Of a stretch of 64,000 bases of DNA, positions 58,508-64,000 are shown in pieces; position 1 is the stretch's first letter; each line of letters begins with the position of its first letter. The DNA is taken from assembly GCA_963082975.1 (NCBI GenBank), contig OY720347.1, positions 16,753,187-16,817,186 of the forward strand, given 5' to 3'. This DNA comes from Labia minor. Lineage: Eukaryota > Arthropoda > Insecta > Dermaptera > Spongiphoridae. The notes under the pieces are model-generated. The model saw nothing but the letters and a program-made list of their open reading frames with translations, had not been told where the DNA came from and did no database searches. Made by a program: the position numbers and the translations under genes.

Positions 58508-59217
58508 TATATATGTATGTTTAGGTTTCTCTTTTATAGAAGGTTATTTACGTGTTATTTTCACGTTGAATTAAAAAAAATTCATCCATTTATTATTTAT
58601 TATTATTTATTTATTTATCTTTTTGATTGATTATCTTTTTTATTAAATGTATAATTAATTTGCTTAATTATTAAATAAAATAAAATTTCATTTCGAGCCC
58701 CAACCTCAGAGGGAATTTTGGTATGATACGACGACCCACCCCGCACAGGGGGGCAATTCGAAAATCGACTCGATACGAGTTTTATCCTCTGAGCCATTTA
58801 AATAAGTGCTGTAAATGATTTATTGGTAAAAAAAGAAAAAAAAATCTGGATATAACAGAACGGAGAGACTTGAGACTGAAGCAAACCAAATTGGAACCTA
58901 ACATAAAATCTCTGTGCATCAAGCGCAAGGATCTCAATAAATTAAAATATTAAATTATTATAGAAAAATCTTTTTTATAATTATTTCGAATTTTAATTGT
59001 AGTTTTTCATTATATGTTTTGAAAATTTAATTACTGTGTTTCGTTAACAATTTACTAGTGATTTCTTCCTACAACCTCTCATTTAAGTTTCTTAATTGAA
59101 TAATTCAATTTTTTAATATAAAAAATTATGTTCATGTTACATAAAGGGCATAAGAATTTTAGAAGGGCTTAGGTGGGACTGGGTGGGACACGGCATAAAA
59201 AAGGTTGGGAAACACTA

Positions 59218-61500
59218 AACTAAATTATCTCTTTAATTAAAGAAGTGGTACTTCTATGTTATTCAATTAAATCTTCTCTTTATTGGAACTCCTGAACATT
59301 TTTTTGAATTTTAAAATAAAAATTTGTTCTTTTACATTTGTACTTTTTTATTTAATTTAATTATTATTTTGAATGCAATTAATATGCTTTAATTTTAGTT
59401 TAAATTTAATGGATCGATTTTTAATCAATAACATTTATATTTAATAATTATCTCATGAGTCTTTTAAAAAGAAGCAAATAAAAAGAAACAAAATAAAAAA
59501 ATACTAGAGAATAAAAGTATTTTAACTGTTGAAGTAAGACAAAGTTTTCAACCAAATGGTACATAAAAAGGGTCATATAAAGAATATACGAGTAGAAGAG
59601 AGAGAGAAAAACGTTTATAATCTGAAAGCTCTCATCATCAATTTCAATTTTTTCTATAATTATTTAACTATTATTACTGATTTATTATTATTATTATTAG
59701 TATTACTATTATTTTTAATTTATATATTTTTAATAAGTTTAATATTAAAAGTAAACTAATCTAGGAATTTATCTCTGAAATTTGCAAAATTTTAAAATAA
59801 ATTTTAACCATCACATAAATCAATTATACCTAGATATCATACGATATCAAATATTCATCATGTTAGGTTTATATCTAAAAATTGAGAAAAATTTAAGTGG
59901 AAAATTTATAATATTAAAGATAAAATTTAATAAAATAAAACAGTAATAAATCTTGTTTGATATTAATTTCATTTTGTGTTCTTTAATTTTTTAGAATAAA
60001 ATATTAATAGTTAAAATAAAAAACATATTTTATTTAATTAATCAAAAAAAAAAAAAAACACACTTATTTTCTCAAACAATCTAATCTGTTTGAAAATCAA
60101 AGTGAAAATATATTACTCGTATAGTAGATCTAGAGTAAACGTACCAGTCGTTGACCGCCCTAAGAGAAATTTTCAAAAAAAACACTATTATTCCGTAACA
60201 AATGTGAGAAAAGCAACAAAACAAGTGCTAAAATATTGTATAAATATTTTTAATTATCACTATAACACAAATATGCGGTTAATGTATATTTAAATATTTT
60301 TTCCAATTTTTTCTAAACAGATTTAAAATGACCATCTTAAAATCTAAAGTTTTAGTAATTGACCATATTTTGATCCTGTAATTGACCATCCCCCTAGAAT
60401 GGTTATAAAATAAATAAATGGAATAATAATGCACTAAGAATTGGTTCTATTAATATTTTTTATGTAGTATAATTCTCTTGTCTATTTTTAAATTAAAATA
60501 AATTAAATATTTAAACGACAATGACAAAGTCAGAAATTAAATAAAAGCTGTTTGGAATTGGGAAGAGGAAAGGATAGAAGAATACAGTTCGTTGATGAGA
60601 AAGGAGTTGAGCTTATATAGAAAGAATCTCGAGTTTAATCGAGTTCAAACATTGTAAAAGAGTATACAAATTAACAGTCGATAAAGTGAAACGCATTTTT
60701 TATTTAAACTGTAAAACGTTGAAAAGAGAGAACAGCAAAGGGTTGTATTGTGTGAACGGAGATAAAGCATGATTATCAACACTAACAGCTTTATCAGAAT
60801 TACTAATCAATAAACGACTTCCAAAAAAAAAAAAAATTTTTAAAGAAATTAAAATGTCTTTTCCCCAAATTGATTAATATTTTTTAAATTCCAATATAAA
60901 TATTTTAGAATATAAGATTATTATCAATTATTTAAAAAAATTTAAAAAATTTTATACCAATTTATTCTCAATCTCGTATGTATATCAATAAGTCAATTAT
61001 AATATATATATTTATTTTCATTTAAAATTAACTTTTTTTTATAAATTTAATCTATTTATTTTTATTGAATAATTTTAAAAATATATGTTTTTTTTTTTTT
61101 TACTATTTTCACTATTTTTTTAGAGATTTTTTACTAATAAAAATAAATTTTGTTGTTTTTGCTAGAAATACCATAAACGCTCATTGAATCATTTTAATAT
61201 AATGATATTTTTATAAATATTTAAACTAAAATGAATCTTAATTATATAAACTTTAGTAAAAAATAATTTTTAATTGATAAGTTTGATTGAAGTCAATTGA
61301 TAGATTTGCTTTGGGTATTTATGAGAAAGAAAGTACTGTTTATATTTTCATCCGGTATTTTGGTAGGCGAAATTGTAGCATCTGGCTTGACAATACGTTT
61401 TTGAAATATAAAGAGAAAATGAATTTTTTCAATACTTAGTTCTTATTTTTAAAATTTTTAAGACGTAATCAAACAACTGGCTAGTTCTTGCCTACTAGTG
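59218..61500. other. No recognised feature
   Basis: AT-rich; frames of about 67 codons at 59556-59759 and 60090-60293 match nothing. Confidence 0.45.
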
Positions 61501-64000
61501 ACGTCATTCTTCTTGTATTCTCCTATTTCGGTTGTTAAATCATTTGAAGTTTTTTTTCTTCTCAATAAGGCATCCATTCCAACGGATTCGTACAAAGCTA
61601 GATTTAAAATTTCCGTTCTTTTTTTCTTTTTAATAAATAGAAAAGTGATTAATTATTTGATCAATCAAACAATCGATTCAATTCACCTCGAATCAGAATG
61701 ACTGTGATTAATTGTAACTTGCTTTATATACTTCAGAATTTCCTCTACCCTTTTCGACAACCAAGTTAACAGAAAGTGTAGGTATCAAGTAAAATTCATT
61801 TTTCTCTGTTCGTCGTATTTCAAGAAATGGAATTAAATCAAAAAAAGGTTGGACCATTGACACTTTATGAAATGTTGACTGGCCGTCAATGTCAGTGAGG
61901 AGATTGACTGTTCATTCAGCTTGAAAAGGAATTTTTAAACGCATTTACTAAATACTACTCCAGAATGAATAATAGAAACAATCCACTTGATTTTATACAA
62001 TGATAAATTTTTAAACTTTTATGTTTATAAAAAATAAAGGGTGATTATAATTATTTGAGAATGTTTTTTTTTTTATTTTATAAATTTGATTAAACTTTTT
62101 GATATTTCTAAATAACTAATAAGATTTTAATAATTAATATTATTTTATATAGGTATATGTATTTGTTGTAAGTTTAATGGTAATAAGAACAAACTTTTCG
62201 AAACTATCATATTATATATAATTTAATTCTAATTTATTCATTGTTTCATGCATATAAATATTTTATAATAGGAAATCTGAATTTCCAAATTTGACAAATA
62301 AATGCATGTCATCTGGTCAGTGAAATTATCATTTTAGAAGGTTAAATCTTACAAGTTTTATAGGTATTTATTCATATTAATAAATAATTGATCTTTTAAA
62401 TAATCAAGAAAAATTATTTATGGTATTTTTAATCAATTATTTTCTTTAAATGTAATATATAAAATAATAACAAGACAAGTTAAATTATTATTAATTATCT
62501 TTTACTTAATTCTAATCAGTATAATATAATATACAATATAATATTCCGTTTACAGCTTAAATATTATGACTTCGATAAGCCGCTTACTCTCCAAAGTAAA
62601 CTTGTGTTTGTTGGTTTACAACAACCACTTAAACATTTTCAATTATCAAATAGAGGCTCTTCTTTTCTCCTTCATAACAGCATTTTGTTTTCTTTTGTTT
62701 TCCTACTATTAGTTATATAACAAAGGAAAACAAATATAATATATATATTATATTTTCAATTATTAATAAAATAGTTTTTATTCATCCACCCAGGTTCAAA
62801 AAAAGGTTCATCAATTTGTAGTGAATGATACATTATGTTAATACAGTATTTTCAAATATTAATTCATTAATTAATTTTAGTTTTTTATGGAAGGAAAAAT
62901 ATCTCTTCAATAAAATATTTAGTACATGAATTTTTATATGAATTTTTTATTGTTATGGTCAAGTTGAATAGGACGTATACTTAGAAATTGCATGCATTGG
63001 GATCGAATTTCGTCAAAATATAAATTTATTTTATTTTCAAAATTTTTTAAAATAATTTACATAGATTTTTAGCAGTATTTAATGAAAATTGAAATGTTCA
63101 GGCAATAACTAAACCGGTAAAATGCAAGTATTTAAATATTTTTCACTTCAATAATCCAACAGCATATATAGAAAAGAAAATTTGCTTTCTATTTTGCTAC
63201 TTAATATTGTGATGCTAATATGTAGGTTTATAAATATTTACCTTAATTGTAATTATTTAATAAAATTATTATATTTTTCTTTGTTAACCCAAATAGGGAT
63301 TGACTTTAAACATTTCTTTTATATTAAATATAATAAACCTATATTCTCTTCTATTTTATTTTTCTTGAAATATTATTTTAACTTTAATATACAAGCATTC
63401 ATGTTTATTATTTTCTTAAAAATTATATTTTAGATTTAAAGTTTAAATATCCTTCGTTTCATCCATCTTTTGAATTCAATTCAATTCTAAATTCAACTTT
63501 TATACTGCACTCTAAAATCATTTAAATGTTCTAAAAAAGATTTAAAACGTGAAAATAGTCTATATCTACGCATGGAGTCCTTTGTGAATTGTTTTTATAA
63601 CCCTGATAGTATACCCAAAGACCAGATTAAAAAAAAAACAAGGCATTTTTAACCCTCCAGGACAAAATTCTGAATAGTAATGCCTACTTCCAACACATTT
63701 CATTTTTATACATTATTAAAGTAAAATATAAATTTCTATTTTTAAAATATTTATTAAAGATATTATGTGATAATGAAAAGAATTAAATATTAAACAAGTT
63801 GATGTGATAGTTTAAGAATTTTATTCATAAATAATAGAAAAACTATCTACTTTTTTAAAAATAAATAACCAAATTCAAGAACAAATTAAACTATTTATAA
63901 TAATAACGTGATTGGACTAAAAATTATATCAAAAAAAAATATATGTAACATTTAATTTGATTAAAAAATTTTAATTAAAAATTCGATATTTGTGAATATT
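61501..64000. other. No recognised feature
   Basis: AT-rich; the frames at 61498-61701 and 63182-63433 are F/I/L/N-rich and resemble composition artefacts. No repeat shared with the rest of the window. Confidence 0.45.

Larger units (their letters stand above)
51143..59217. mobile_element. Foldback hAT-like miniature split by an LTR retrotransposon (unit F)
   Basis: Left end CCGTGTTTCCCAACTT and right end GGTTGGGAAACACTA are imperfect inverted repeats; flanks ATCTAAAT and AACTAAAT agree at 7 of 8. Inner arms also pair: 51219-51285 is the reverse complement, with few mismatches, of about 58665-58722 (shared phrase CCAAAATTCCCTCTGAGGTT). Without the LTR element the unit is about 1.0 kb. The frame 58615-58797 antisense is within the arm and not a gene. 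Confidence 0.75.

Overview
This is a very AT-rich (by eye roughly three quarters A+T or more) eukaryotic window with no recognisable host gene, rRNA, tRNA gene or CRISPR array. It reads as a repeat-filled intergenic or intronic stretch of an arthropod genome, probably an insect. The inference rests on element types: Ty3/gypsy errantivirus-like LTR element with 4-bp TATA target duplication, mariner and hAT miniatures, RTE-like LINEs with GATA tails, Helentron-type elements and a Penelope fragment. The species cannot be named from this sequence.

Layout. 1-3267: a very young non-autonomous LTR retrotransposon (LTRs 8-765 and 2509-3267) with one unrecognised 300-codon frame, inserted into a Helentron-type repeat (family A). 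3700-4600: remnant of a Helentron-like endonuclease. 5690-13135: a tRNA-derived SINE, LINE fragments, hAT miniatures and a GC-rich island. 14397-14510: a perfect 54-bp palindrome made from a mariner-like transposase end. 17911-28321: SINE, Helentron family B, hAT and two mariner remnants of nearly equal length, then a repeat cluster with 37-bp perfect terminal inverted repeats. 28464-30827: family B nested in family C, then family A. 31337-35281: a hAT miniature, a Penelope GIY-YIG remnant and a LINE cut by a SINE. 36332-37935: a transposon-like unit with repeated terminal motifs, carrying a family A copy. 38828-50433: more hAT miniatures, an antisense LINE inside a probable Helentron-like unit, SINE and family B. 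51143-59217: a foldback hAT miniature split by a 7.06-kb errantivirus-like retrotransposon. 59218-64000: nothing recognised.

The main result is a readable history of nested insertions, several dated in relative order by target-site duplications or by an uninterrupted sister copy inside the same window. Two families (A and B) share an architecture of asymmetric terminal inverted repeats, a short 3' stem-loop, an internal microsatellite and insertion beside T, which is the signature of Helentron/Helitron2 non-autonomous elements. The most intriguing unknown is the 3.26-kb LTR element: its LTRs differ by a single T in a T-run, its core promoter is textbook-like, yet its only long frame matches no gag, pol or env motif I know.
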